From Arcuatula senhousia (taxonomy: Eukaryota > Mollusca > Bivalvia > Mytilida > Mytilidae), in contig OZ020307.1 in the NCBI GenBank assembly GCA_963971305.1, positions 55,611,702-55,675,701 of the forward strand: DNA of 64,000 nucleotides, in the 5' to 3' direction. The notes below the pieces were generated by a model that was not told the origin of the DNA, made no database searches, and saw only the letters and a program-made list of their open reading frames with translations. A program made the position numbers and the translations under genes. Positions within the stretch are counted from its first letter, which is position 1. The number at the start of each line of letters is the position of its first letter. Below, piece after piece: positions 22,855 through 36,469 of the stretch.

Positions 22855-24012
22855 TATTTCGAATTTTGTTACTCTAGAAATGGCGTCAATTAAATGTGGA
22901 TTCTCAAAAATTCTAAAGCACTGATGGAAAGTCTTCATTCTAAGTCATTTTCATCATGTAATAGCATTAAAAATTTTGATTTCTTTACATCATATACTTC
23001 AATTCCACATTCTCAATTAAACAGACGATCAAATAATAGAAATGCTAAACTTTTTAATCGACATCATATTTGTACAGTTTGGTGGACGTGTTTTTCAACA
23101 GACAAAAAGTATCCCAATGGGCACAAATTGTGCACCATTGATTGCCGATTTGTTTCTTCATTCATATGAAGCGGACTTCTTACAATCGCTTCTAGACAAA
23201 AATGACCGCAAACTTGCTTTATCCTTCAATCTCACATTTCGTTATATTAATGATGTCCTTTCACTAAACAATCCTCGATTTGGTGACTAGTAACATCTCA
23301 TATATCCGAAGGAACTTGAGATAAAGGACACTACAGATTCTAGGAGGTCCGCTTCATATTTGGATCTATTTCTCGAAATTGACACACTAGGAAAGCTTTG
23401 TACAAAGCTCTATGACAAACGTGATGACTTCAACTATCCAATAGTTTACTTTCCCTTTCTGTGTAGCAACATCCCGTCCGCTCCAGCATATGGAGTTTAC
23501 GTATCACAATTGATTCGTTATTCCAGAGCATGTGGGGAGTACAACGACTTCCTTGATAGAGCTACACGGCTGACAACCAAATTGTTAACACATGGGTACG
23601 TTGCTCCCAGATTGTTGTCATCACTCAAAAAACTTTACGGAAGACATCATATGCTTGTATACAAATACGGGATTTCTATCTCTCAGATGAGCACAGATGT
23701 TGATTTGACATAGAGTTTTGTAATGTCATCCTTTCCGGATTTGACCAACACTAAATAGATCTTTGGCAACGTGACGGGTGTGCTATAGCAAGCAGGAACT
23801 GCTTACTCTGCCGGAGCACCTGAGTTAAGTCTCGTTTCGACTTGAGTTCATGTTGCTGAATGCGATTTTGTTGTTATGTGTGTACCTGTGTGTATGTGTT
23901 ATATCTTGTTGAGTGGTTTGTTTTGTTATGATGATTTTTTGTCTACCGGTTTTGTCTTTGTCTTAACGGTTTTATGATATTGATTACCCCTTTGGTACAC
24001 CTTTGCTTCCTG
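22855..24012 (+). mobile_element. RT retroelement, copy B, disrupted
   Basis: It retains a region upstream of copy A: a frame with SKSFSSCNSIKNFDFFTSYT and SIPHSQL, corresponding to RT motif A. It then has a deletion, GRVFQQTKSIPMGTNCAPL, a FRYINDVL where copy A has the catalytic YIDD, an in-frame stop near 23288, and a second open piece 23360-23713. The 3' tail ends at ctttgcttcc near 24012. It is a pseudogene by deletion, frame loss, stop and loss of the catalytic Asp. It begins about 130 bp upstream of the predicted GPCR leader exon, head-to-head with that gene. Confidence 0.85.
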
Positions 24013-26096
24013 CACACACTGAACATTTTCTGAGAAATGAATCCAATCCCTGGTTTATATAATTTACTTGAGAATTAACTGTAATAATTTTTGGTTCATT
24101 GAAACAGGAACTGAATTGTTCATGGTGCACATTGAATAATCCGGAAGCGGATTATGTACAATAAGCACCATGACAAATTAAGTTTATGATTCTATGAATC
24201 AAAAAATTATTTAATTTATTACGTATAATTATAAATACGTTTTTTGATATAATCGGCGGAAAATTTAGTTAAAATTTTATTAGCTATAAAATATAAAAAA
24301 TTCAGTTACCATTTCGGTGTATTAAAATTAACATTTGTCAATCAAAATGCATGTTGAATCCGTGCAACTGCAAAGTGTATAAACTGCATTGTAATATTCT
24401 TGTTTAAACTGGATTCGATAATATGCGTACTCTAAATGATCGTTGAATCCATTCAAATTCTTTTGATTAAAAAAATAGTTTCAAAGGCAACTAATGATTT
24501 TCTAAAATTTATTTATTTATATATGTTAACGCTTTGTATTTAATGTTCAGTACATTCTGTTTTGATTGCACTAGCTTTATTTTATTTTCCATAAACTTAC
24601 TTAAGAAGCGCCCATAGCTAATATTTATCTAAGCAATTCAAATAAGGTAACGTACACACGGTTTTGAATTTGATTAAGATGCATAGGAAAACGTGCACGT
24701 TAATGAACAACACAAACTGTCATGACTATCCAAACCTTAAAACCAGGCATTAAATCACCAATATTGTAAGAATAACCCAGAAAATGATGTCATTGGCAAT
24801 TATATGGATCTATAAGAAACTGATCTTATTATAGCCACATTAGACCTTTCAAAACTCGTAATTGCAGTGACATTTTGAAGACTTGAGTTTTTGCTTCATT
24901 TGTACTTTTTTATGCATAAATGATCGTGTACAAATTGATTAGTTACAGTGACGTCTATGCAAAAACAAGCAATTATGTTTCTTTTTGTTATTCTCTTGGT
25001 GAAATCTGAGAGATTAATGCTGCCATCAATCAGGAATTTTCTTAATAGATTTTTGAATGAAAGGAAATTATCAAAAATACTGGAATCTTCAGGGTAATTT
25101 TATCTGTGTCACGCAACTGGCTGTAAAACGATTTAAATCAATGTGGTGAATGTCATCCAGGAAAATAAATATACAGTATTAATTCATGACATTTATGGAG
25201 AAATTGGTTTCAATTTAGCTTTGCTTTCACTTTTTGTACTACGTTTAGTTCTGAGAGTTCATTTTTATGCTGAGAAAAATTTTTCCTTGTTTACAGGTAT
25301 AGCTAGGTGAAAGCCATCGACAAAAGTCAGAATTAATCCAAAGAATTGTATACATTGCAGTTTGTAAAATCTATTAATACTGGATAGTATGTCACGTTTG
25401 CATACGATTCAAGAATTTATATATTAATAAATTTTATAACAGTATTCTCATATTCCCCTTTCCACGATAAAATGCTAAATGTTACAAGAATCTTTTGTCT
25501 ATAAAAAACTTATAGGACATTATCACGTAAAGTTTACTGTCATCCTACTCATGGTATAGCCTATGGGTGACTTGATTCGATTTAGAAAAGCAATAATAAC
25601 ATTTATTAACGTTAAAATATCAAATTATCTTTTGGTAAATTAGTTTATAGTGAGCGTATTGATTTCGATTAAGAAACAATATGTGTTTCAATTTTCTTCT
25701 TGTTTTATTTACGAAAAAAAGTTCAACGCAGAAATGATTAAGAAAATTCACAGTCCGGTGTTGTTTGTATGTCGGTAAATAGTCATATGTTCGTCTTTAA
25801 AGTATTCTGGTCATGCAGATTATAAGGTCAAAGGGAATAAGTGATAGTGAAAACATCTTGATTGGCATTCAAGTATTTGAATAAATCGACACAAAAAAAA
25901 AAACTATGCAAATATTTATTAAAATAACATATGTACTTTAAACTTTTCTTGATATCGGTAGAAGATTTGGTTTCTTTTTTTTTTTTAATAAGAAACACAT
26001 TCTTTTTATGAATTAGGCTCTCTACTCTTTCGAGATACCGGTATTCGAAATAGCATAGACTTTACTTTTACTGATTTCTTTGATACCCAATATGGT
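24013..26096. other. Non-coding AT-rich stretch; start of paralogous segment 1
   Basis: No gene seen. An imperfect hairpin lies at 24121-24172. From about 24870 the sequence begins to resemble 40190 onward (see the duplication entries). Confidence 0.5.
24121..24172. repeat. Imperfect hairpin of about 24 bp stem, GAAG loop
   Basis: catggtgc..attg..ataatccg pairs with cggattat..caat..gcaccatg around gaag at 24144-24147, with a few bulges. It could be a tiny foldback remnant or a structured RNA; nothing decides between them. Confidence 0.5.
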
Positions 26097-26660
26097 ACAG
26101 GTCGAGTCATCTAGATTTTATTTGACCTATCAATCAATCAAACTTTTTAAAAACTGACCTTTAAAATGGGAAAAAATAGTAAAACTTTTTCGAAGTTTTT
26201 ATACGAAAGTAATCAACATAAACATATTTTCTTTAACTTCCTCGCTCATATTTTGTCAATACAGAAAAGTTTGGGTTTTAAACGTTATTTTATTTGGCAC
26301 GCGTAAATTCTCCTTATAAAGTAATGTTATGTTCCACATTTTGACTTCTATTTCATTTGGTTTATTGGTCAACGTACAATAACAAAGTTAAAAATAACAC
26401 TAAAATCTCCCTACTGGTCAATGCTCCTCGGGGAAAAATTGGTGTCCTTTATACTATAACTTTTCATCTGATCTTGATGCAGATAGACGAATTATTTTTT
26501 TCACCGCTCATCTTTAAAATTTGTTCAGCGAGTCAGTTTTTGTTGAAATATTTCTCAATAAGCACGTGGATGTGATCGTAGTTATTTACATTCTCTCGTA
26601 AACCATTGGTCAAAAGTTTGTTGTAAACATTTTCCTTAAAAGGTAGATTCCTCGACCTGT
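26097..26660. mobile_element. 564-bp TIR element with ACAGGTCG ends, copy 2
   Basis: Starts ACAGGTCGAG, ends CTCGACCTGT (10-bp perfect inversion). Aligns end to end with 11342-11893. GGT occurs at both outer edges and may be a 3-bp target duplication. The 72-residue open frame within has no counterpart in copy 1, so I do not call it. Confidence 0.82.
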
Positions 26661-29145
26661 GGTACTTCGTAGTCGAATTAACGTTACCTTATGCAAAACT
26701 AATAGCAGAGGCACCAGCGTTTGACTTTCAATATCTTTTGAGTTAAATTTAGAATCAGATTAAAATGTGTGTTAGTTCAACATTAAACAAGATTCTCGTT
26801 CAGTATTGTGAACTAAAAAAAAATGTATACGTTCAATTTTTTATCACGGAACAGAAAAAGACATAACCTAACAAAATATCTAACAATACATATTGATTGT
26901 TCTTTTTTTTCAGACTTATTTGTTAGGCTTTTTTCTAAACTACATAACTATATTTCGTAAATTGATTTTCCACTTTGAACTTAACTCAATATTATCCAGA
27001 AAAAATATGTTAAGCTGTATTTTTTTATTGCAAAACGGGTTGTTTCAAAGCTTTTCTGGAAGACTTCGTTGAAATGTCACTAAATGTTTTTTTCTTTTTG
27101 TCTCCTTAGGTGAAGTTAAATATCTATCATCCTCTTGATTAAATAACGTCTTAGACATTGCTAATGTCATGACATACTAATTATGACTTTGTCAAGAAAC
27201 TTTGTTTCAGCATTTAGTTTTAAGTATAAAATTTTTACTTTCAAGGAATTAATGTCTAGATGTTATAGCCACCTGATATCTCATTTTGTCGCCAACTTGT
27301 TTCCAAGTTTTAATCTTCTATCATGAAAAATTGATGCCATATGTTTGTAATAAGAGCAATATTAAAAGTGAACAGGCGTTTATTTATACTGCTATCTCCT
27401 TGTGGTCTTTTTCGTATCGTGGATTTTTCAATTACGTTTTGTGAAAGATTTCCCAATTAATTTTGTACTATAAGAAATTGAAATTTCCGGATTATTTGAG
27501 AGTTAAGACATTTTTATAAGAATTTTCCATGCTCAGAGGGCCTTGAAGCTAGGCCTCTCTGTCAGTTGAATATGAAGTGGTTCAAGTCAATTAGCACTGA
27601 TTATATTTGTAATTTCTCTGAAGATTTTGAAAATACTCAATGTTGGCTTAATTTAGAGGATTCGTGAGGAAAATATATAAAAATGTTTAACATAACAGCG
27701 TTTACGAAATCTGGTCCAAATCATTGATTAACTCTCATGTAATGCCATGTTGTTTAGTTTTTGGTGTTTTCAATGTATTTTATGTCATTAACAGTCCTCT
27801 TAAGAGATAGTAATCAGTTAAGACAAAAACATAATTACAAAAAGTCGATTGTATATACCTATACATAATGCGCATTTCTTCTATAAAAGACTCATCAGGA
27901 ACGCTTGTATCAAATGTAGTTAGACTTTAAAACACAGAATAATAAGCACAGTTAAGAATCCTGACTAACAAAAAGAACAAATGCAAACCTATACCTTGAG
28001 AAGTGTGATGTTTAGATTTAAAACAAGATAGAAATGACAACTTGAAATTTATTTGAGGTGCACGTATCTTTTAATTAATATGGATAGTTTTGTGTTTACT
28101 TCTAGGAGATGCATTTGATAGGAGTGTCTAACGCCAACAAGTTCTAGAAAAAAAATATAACAATGCGCCTTAAACATTAAGAAGCTTAAATACATTCAGG
28201 CATCATCATTAATCCTAGAATTAATATTTGAAATGTTTTTAAAAAAGAATAAGTTTGAAACAAATGGTTAAAGATACATCCTTTAGGAATACAACCTTTT
28301 AACGTTTATTACACTATTCCTCCTAATATTTACAAATTAAGAATATTAAAATCTGTAATTGAACATTGTCAGGAATCATAAATGATATTAACCAAAAGTG
28401 ATATCAAATATAGAAATAATCATGCAATATGCAATTTAAATGGCGTTTTAAATGTTTAAATGTTTACACAGGTTAATTAATATGAATGCACAAAATGCAT
28501 ACCATTACTCCGCGTAAGTCGTTGTCAAGTTCCCACGTGCTGTTGAGTTTCAACGAGAAATGAAACTTCATCACCGCAGTACTATTAACCAATCGAAATC
28601 GTTGTTTTAAATAAAAAAAAAACCCAAAAGGAATGTAATTATATTAGAATAAACTAAAGACGCACATCAGAGTTTAGTGTCAATTCTGTACATTCATTTA
28701 AATAACTTTTTATATGTTACGTCACAGTTCATTGGTCAATGTTGGATTTGAAAGCGGAAAGAAATAATTTGAAAGAATTTTTAGTGAAAACGCCACAATC
28801 TGCAGATACATAGATATACCGAATCTACAAATATAAAATTCTGCAAGTAATATTAATACAATCAATGTTACTGGGAATTGATAGATGTGTTCACCAAATG
28901 AGTCACTTGCAAACTTTACACGGAGTCCTTTGAATTCAAAATAACAATATTCCAGGCATCAAGTTTTGCTACGTCTGAGTTTGGACTTTATTCAGTGTTT
29001 GTATGTGCCACCAAATGAACACAAGAAAAACATTCGATAAAATATTTTTATGCTACTCGGGCAATTGATTGCTTTTGTGTTAAATAAAGGTAATAAAATA
29101 TTAGCGAACTTGGTGGATAAATCTCTATTTCCAAGAGAAAAGATA
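26661..29145. other. Non-coding stretch within paralogous segment 1
   Basis: Contains the block 27150-27600 shared with 46900-47300 and 61590-61830 (cattttgtcgcc, aagttttaatcttc). A GC-richer patch at 28500-28760 with CCAAT-type words (attggtcaat near 28730) could be promoter-like, but no transcript can be traced from it. Confidence 0.4.
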
Positions 29146-29986
29146 AACAAGAGGCTCTCAGGAGCCTGAATCACCCACCTGGTCATTTAGCCATATAAAG
29201 GGTGTTTTTTCTTTAAGGGGTCAACTGACAACTTTGACCCAATGGAGACTTTTGTAAAGCTTAATGAACTGAACATTTAAGCAAGCAGCAGCATTTCTCC
29301 ATCTGCAATAGTTGTCATTCTATAAGGAAAAAACCCACTATTTTTCACATGTAAAGGGCTATTACCCCTATAACGGGTCATCTGACAACTTTGACCCAAA
29401 TGAGACTTTTGTGGAGCTTAATGAGCTGAACATTTAAGTTTAAGAAAATCAACAGCTTTTTTTTTTTATCTGCAATAGCTTTCATTCTATAGGCCAAAAA
29501 CACTATTTTTCGTCTTTAAGGGGATGTAAACCCTATAAGGGGTTATCTGACAACTTCGACCCTATGGAGACATTTGTAGAGCTTAATGAGCTGAACATTT
29601 AAGCAAGCAACAGCTTTTCTCTATCTGCAATAGTTTTCATTCTATTGGGCAAAACATGAACAAATGCTATTTTTAACTTAAAAGGGCCAAAACCCCTATC
29701 AAGGGTCACCTGACAACTTTGACCCAATGGATACTTTTGTAGGGCTTTTGATTCTGAAGAGCCTAAGACCCTTCAGACTTTTTTGCTGAGTTATAATCCA
29801 TTTTAAGTGATTGGTTCTATTTTTAGTAACAGCGGCCATGTTTTATCGAATCATCTTATAATGAGGATTGTTTGTTGCAAGCATATCATATATCATTCCT
29901 GCAAAGTCCTGCCGACGACGGACGACGGACGACGACGGACGCAGAGTGATGGCATAAGCTCACATGGCCTTTGGCCAGGTGAGCTA
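29146..29986 (-). mobile_element. Pearl/Helentron-like element, copy B
   Basis: Reverse-orientation relative of 35-1182. The right end reads tggccaggtgagct preceded by a GAC-rich microsatellite (gacgacggacgacgac); the left end reads aacaagaggctctcaggag with a 6-bp hairpin aggctc/gagcct, then cacctggtc. Core units repeat every 157-165 bp (ctgacaact at about 29224, 29381, 29546 and 29709). It has fewer units than copy A. Short open frames around 29807-30131 cross its end and are not genes. Confidence 0.75.
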
Positions 29987-30603
29987 AAACAAGGAAAACA
30001 CACAGGAAAAAATGGAAATCGCAAAGGTCCCGACTTCGTACAGGCATTTTAGAATAAAATGCTATCGAATATGAATCAGCATTTTCTACTTCGAGCAAGC
30101 CATTTAAAGTAATAAGAAAAAATATTTGCAAAATAGCTACAAATGTAAACTAGAACAAATCAGTTAACTAAGATAATGTCACAATGAACCGCTGAACATT
30201 ACGTTAATAGTATCCAAATTTGTTATATAATATAATTGTAAGACTGAAAACATGACATTAGTGTCAACTTCATACAATTAGGAGCTCCACCTGTCTAGAC
30301 AATGATGACCAAAAATCGTTTGATTGTTATGGACCCAACAGTGCTGAAGCTAAAGTGGTCTGTACTTTATGTATAGTCAACTTAAATAAGGTAATAAACC
30401 TACTAAGAAATTTAAAGACAACATTCGTGCTCCTTGTGTGAGATCATTATTGAAATATAAGATAAATGTTGTTAGATACTAATATATTTTGTATTACATT
30501 ATTACATTCTTTAATGTTTCACCTTGTGGCCAAGTAAATATTTTGAAAACGTTTTTGTTATAAAATCCATGTACCTCGTCTTTTGTACAAAAGCTTTGTA
30601 CTA
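29987..30603. other. Non-coding AT-rich stretch
   Basis: No open frame, splice-bounded exon or repeat family recognised. Confidence 0.4.
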
Positions 30604-30870
30604 GGAAGAAGCAATGTACCAAAAGGGTTTCCGAACGTCATAAGTCCGAATTGGCAAAGACAAAACCAGTGAACAGCAAAGAGAATGGGACAAACAAAAC
30701 AGACAACACAATTACCACTGAATAACAATCAACAACGTGAACTCAAGTCGTAAAGAGAATGAACTCAGGTTCTACGAATGAGTAAGCAGTTGCTGCTTGC
30801 TATGATACACCCGTCGTGGTGCTGCTAATAAACAATTCAGCGTGTTAAATCTGGTAAAGAAGGACAAGTT
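30604..30870 (-). mobile_element. 3' tail of the RT retroelement family
   Basis: Minus-strand tail from about 30870 (ttaccagatttaacacg) to the terminus at 30604 (gaagaagcaatgtacc on the plus strand). Contains the caagcagcaactgctt variant of the family. Tail only. Confidence 0.65.
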
Positions 30871-33704
30871 AGAAATTACACACTGCTAGAACCAGGCGCA
30901 ATATGAGGTACAATGTATTGCCTTTTAACTGTTCTGGTATATACCTCTCTGTGCCCGGCAAAAGCAACTAGACATACATCGGACTGATTTATTCAAAAAT
31001 TTGAATGCTATTATAGCAGCTGAACTTTTTTGCAGTGTATGTAGTTCAAAAGGGTGATGCGATACGTTGGCCGAACATTAAAATTTTGGATTTACTATTG
31101 TATCATAATTTTAATATGAGTCTTATTGTTAATATGTTAATATATGTATGTTGCTATTGGCTTTAAATCTGTCTTACTTTTGTACCTCTTTAATGTTTGT
31201 TTTCTTTGTTGGACAATAAAGTTCTCAAGTTACATCGAGTTGTAATAACAGCGGAATCCCAAGGAAAGTTATATATAGCGGTCACATTTAAGCATTTATT
31301 TGTTTTATAATTATACTTTTTCACCAATCCTTGAGTATCTAGAACCGATGACCAGGCTCATTCATTGGTATAAAGGTTTTCAATAAGCGACTTTGCCAGA
31401 AAACATCCCATGACACCGTAAAAAAAATAACGATGCACGATTTTCAAATTGGTATTGATGAGGGGCCGTTCTCAATGTCACAACTGTGATGATCTTTTTG
31501 TAAGATATTCTACCAATTTGCTATGAAGAAGTATCGGTCTATGTTTGCAATGGATTTTACTTTTAAAAACAAGTGGGCTTATCTAAAAAGTATGCTAAAG
31601 AATAGTGGCCACACAGTGCAAAGACGCATCTCTTACACATGTATGTACTATAAGGATGTTTCTTAAACTTAATTGCTTTTTAAAGCAAATATAATGTATA
31701 AAGCGGAAAGATACAATATCATAAAAAATAATAAAAGACAAAATACAATCCCTTAATTCAACCTGATCACCTTGGTTTCCTCCACTAACTAAAAACACTG
31801 CACAAATGTCTAATAAAAGGATGTGAAATGCAAATAAATGCATCATGGCTCAATCAAAACTTTGAAAGACCTTATCTTACTTTGTAGAACAAGAATATTC
31901 GAAGCTTAAATGATTGCCGTTGTTTGATGTTTTCAAATCTACCTGCTACATAAGCAAAGGGTCTTTTTATTTGTGGTCTTCTTAAAAAAGACTTGAAAAA
32001 GACTTTGCCGAATTTAAGTGATAAGGAACAAAAATAGGCCGTCGCTAATTTAAACGGCCCAGAATAGCAACACTAAACGGGCATACAAATGTCAAAACAC
32101 CGGAGATCATTGAGATAACAAACAATTAAATTACAATACAACACAAACACCCGTACAACGAAATTGATCCCAGGTACTGTTTAGCAGTTGTAATACATAT
32201 TGTGCTGCCACCAAATCGTTTAAAATAGGTCAAATTACTACGATAAGATGAAGCTGGCTAACCTTTTCGAAAAACCAAAATCTGTGCTCCATTATTTTAA
32301 ATGAAACCAAAGAAATATTTTGTTTCTTTTTGTAATGTTTTACAGAAAAAAATAAATATTAAAATTAGGTTTGCCTTGTGAAAAAGGTCGCTCTTTGTGC
32401 GCGTTATTTATCAAAAAAATATTTAAGTTAAAAAAATTACAGCCATTAAAATGTCAAATATATAAGTACATCTAACTATCCAATGATCGCCTTTTATGAT
32501 AAAAAGCCTACGCATTCTATGAACGAAAACAAATATTGCTAAATATCAGATAAATTTATTGGAAAAAATCATATTTAACCTTTCTCCTACATTATGCAAT
32601 TATTTCTCTGCAAGCAATACTGATATCAGATTATATGTTGTTGATGCAATTGATAGTTTAAATCAAGTACACATATTACATAAAGTCTTTGACTATAATT
32701 TTTTGAAAGTATCTTGCTTCATTCATTGAGGGAAGTGGTAAATGAGTGGGTTTCTGGGCACTAAAATATATGAAATGCCATAGGAAAGGAAAAGGCAAAA
32801 TATTAACAAATCAAAACACTCGTTAAATTACTAAATAGACTATTCTTAATATATATGTATTTTCTTCATTTTTCCGTTTAAAACGAATGTGTCAAAAGCA
32901 GAAAGTTCATTTAACTAAACACCATTCTTAACAAATAATATTAAAGATTATTAAACAAAACGATATCATTGAGAACAATTTGACTTTTATAAAACTTTCG
33001 TATCAAGGAACCCAAATATCGCTTAAAGCAACGTGCTTGAACATTATAAGCACATCATTTTTTCTCTCGTTTTTGTTCGGATTTATTTACAATACTTGTA
33101 AACATTTTGGAAAAAAAGTTTTACTTAGGTGAATTTAGAATTTGATCAAAGTTAATGTCATCACTTTTGAGCTGGGTTGCTCGTACAAAGGTCTTTCTTT
33201 ACCTACACATAGTGTAGTTTAAGCTAGAAATCTATAGACTCTGTATCAATTTTTCCTCTGAAAAGCTAATGCAACACAACAATGCAAAGGAAATTTGCGA
33301 CACGAACATATGCACATTTAATATTTGTATGCATTTATTGCATTGAATCAATTGAATAACTATTTGAATTACGATAAATGTATTGATCACCAGATAAAAT
33401 TTCTTTACTTTCCTGCTTTGCTTTCTCTTCCAATAATATTCACATTGAGATAAAAACAGATTTTCCGCAAGCTATCACGAAGAAAATATACCTTTTTGTA
33501 TTCATTATTGTGCTATTGTTGTAACAGTTTATTTGCATTCACAACACTTTACAGGTGCAAAAATGATCACTATAATTGATGTATTTTCAGAAATATAAAA
33601 TACAGGCGAACCTTGCTAGCCCCTGAAACAAAAGAACAGACCAAAGCCCGCGTTTAATTCGCTCCTGCGTCAAACCACTTTTACCTCAGAGCAAATAGGT
33701 TGTG
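30871..33704. other. Non-coding stretch, possible retroposon 3' end
   Basis: Around 31130-31245 the sequence ends in gttggacaataaagttctca, which looks like the 3' end of a non-LTR element on the plus strand, but nothing coding precedes it. The rest holds no recognisable gene; 33250-33420 and 33590-33700 are blocks shared with 51.6-52.0 kb. Confidence 0.35.
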
Positions 33705-34400
33705 TAAGATTGGTATCCGAATGTCAAAGTCCGAAAGGGCATAGACAAAACCAGTTAACACAAACAAAGACAGGACGAAAAAACAGACACCATAAAAAAA
33801 ACACGCAAACACAAAAACTACTGAATATCAATTAACAACGCGAACTCTAGTCGTAATGAGAGTGAACTAAGGTGCTCCGGAAGAGGAAGCAGTTCCTGCC
33901 TGCTATAGCACACCAATTGCGCTGCCACTTTCTAATTCAGGGTGTCAAATCCGGTAAAGGAGACAAAAAAAAACCCTATGACAAACCAACATCTGCACTT
34001 ATCTGAACAATTTATTATAGAAATCCCATATTTGACTACGATTGCATGGTGTCTTCCTAAAATATCTCGAGTGAAGACAGCACCAAGGAGCAACCTAACC
34101 CTATGTGAGCAATTTCTGTGTCAAACGTGACGCTCTGCCAAGGAAATCGGTGTAATTCCCACCAGCTCTGGCGTAACGAATCAATTGTCATACTTAAACT
34201 CCATAAGCAGGAGCGGACGGAATTTAATTACACAAGAAGGGAAAGTTGAAGTCATCATGCTTGCTTTAGAGCTCTGTTGAAGTTTTCCTTGATAGTCTAT
34301 TTCGAGAAAAAGATCTGAATATAAATATTTGTGCTTCAGGAGAAAAGGTATAGTCCTGTCATATGGATGCTTAAACCTGAGCATAAGCCTCGATAGTGCT
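33705..34400 (-). mobile_element. RT retroelement fragment with decayed coding part
   Basis: Minus strand: a decayed RT piece at 34181-34384 with YSDLFLEIDYQGKL, equivalent to YLDLFLEIDTQGRL of copy A, followed by rearranged sequence and the 3' tail to about 33705 (ttggtatccgaatgtcaaag on the plus strand). Frameshifts and deletions throughout. Confidence 0.75.
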
Positions 34401-36469
34401 CAATACTGGAAAATAATCCACTTCTATGCACAATAAAAACATTTCTGCAGGAGGTTTAGATATAGATTTGATCTTGCATGGGGCCCCTTTCAACAGGAAA
34501 AAATGTCCGACTTTCCCTTTATTTTTTCTTCATCGAAACTAGTTATGATCGTGTCACCATAACATTTTCTTCGTCGATCATGATGTCCATATTAAATATG
34601 AACTTTTACTGCTGGCATTTTATGGAAATACAGAAATTAACTTTTACATGTAATAGAAATAAGGGGTTTACATGTTTTATTACATATACATCTGGTAAGC
34701 AATTAGACGTTTTGTGAACTTTATACCCCCTTTCGGCCACTAAATATAGTATTATAAGATATTTTAAGCAAATGTGTAGAAAAAAAAAAACAACAAAAGT
34801 TATAGAATTCAAGGCCTTTTTGTAGTTTTTATTAAGTACAGTAGGTTTTTTTTTAATATCTCGTGTTGTAAGGTGTTGCATAAAGTTAAAACATCATCAG
34901 AAATGGATCGCTATTTAAAAATTTCCAACATGTCTTTAAATTGCTTTAAAAGTGATTTATTCCACTACGAGAATAAAAAGTGTGTCAGCATGAGTGCTGT
35001 CCTTTTTTGAAAGCAGAAATGATTTGTGTGAGTTGAACGGACAATACTTTGATAGAACACGATGATCATCTAGCTACATACATGTACCTTTCTATGAATA
35101 GATTTTTATGTAAGTTAGGTATCTGACACACATATGGTAACTCTTCGTGTTTCTTCTTCAATTGGAGATTTAAAGAGAACACCAAAGAGTTATTATTATC
35201 AGGAATTGATAAATGAAAACTTACAAAAACCAAATGAAAATAAATCAGAGTAGATTAAAAAAGCATTAAATTATATGACTAGAGTTTTGTTAGCTCAGAT
35301 ATTTTAAAATATAAATACCCTATTAAAATGGTAAAAGTCAAATTAGCTCAACTACTCTTTTCCAATACAGAAGCTCATTTGAATAATACTTTTTTTAAGT
35401 AAACATGATTTTATTTATTGTATAAATACTGTTTTGTGGTGCACTAGTGAATTTCCAGCATGCAATTTTTTTAACATGCGATGGATGAAATGAGAACCAT
35501 TCCTATTGCAAAAACAAATCGTTTAAAGATTTCTTAAGCAATAAACTGCGGTAAATAGATTAATTATTCACATTGAAATTGCTTTTTTCCAAATAAATAA
35601 GATGAATATATATTAACCTTAGGCATCTACATCTGGTGATGTTATATTGGGAAAAAATCCCAGAAAAAATATAATTTATCAATTGAAACGCGTCATTAGA
35701 AGATTAATTATGCAAAGACATCAAAATTCAAATTACAGATTACAGATTATTTGGAGACAACGTGCCTACGGCGATGGTTGACCTTTGATCGAAAATAAAG
35801 TTTAAAGCTTTTTTATTTTGACTAAGGGGTGGTTTGAACTTATGACAAAGCTCAAGGCTATCACTAAAGAAAAAAAAATGAATACAGTTATTGTTACATT
35901 GAACGGCAACAGTCTACACAAACCATATATCACAACTTTTTTTTTCATCTAATGACTGGAATTCAGTTTTAAGATTTTAGTCATGATTCATGACAAGAAA
36001 AGCAATGATTTTAACATAAAATCCGTAAGAATCATCAGCTGAAATGATACGTTTCAGTGCAATAAGTCAAAATAGAATAGTAAATGTGTGGTAGTATTTT
36101 TATTTTGAAGATGCATTTGCCGTAGACATGTACAACAGTTTGGGAAGCTAATAGAAGCCAATTAAAATTATCGAACGTGTATTCCCTCTTATATATTTTG
36201 TACAATAATTTACTCAGGATGTCATGTAATTGCGATGTATTTTCGATCCATTAAATATTATAAGTATGAAAGAAAATTTTAATAAGTCTCCCCTTAGGAT
36301 ATCATTAAACTTTATGGGGGCCTTGCTCTTTTAACCGGGTCAGATTTTTTCCTTGCAAATCGCGGAAAAAATATCTTTTTCTTAAAAGCACCATCACAAA
36401 ATTCTTTATATAATTATATACTATTTTATATGGTAAAAATCCTTCTTCAGTATATCTTATTTCTCCTCC
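34401..36469. other. Non-coding stretch within paralogous segment 1
   Basis: AT-rich, no supported gene. A block at 35750-35850 (ggcgatggttgacctttgatcg) resembles 54070-54160. Confidence 0.4.

Noticed and set aside
29146..29986. CRISPR-like array
   Set aside because: The units are about 160 bp, contiguous, without spacers, and the host is an animal.
29807..30131. Overlapping frames on both strands
   Set aside because: They run across the GAC microsatellite and end of the Pearl-like element.
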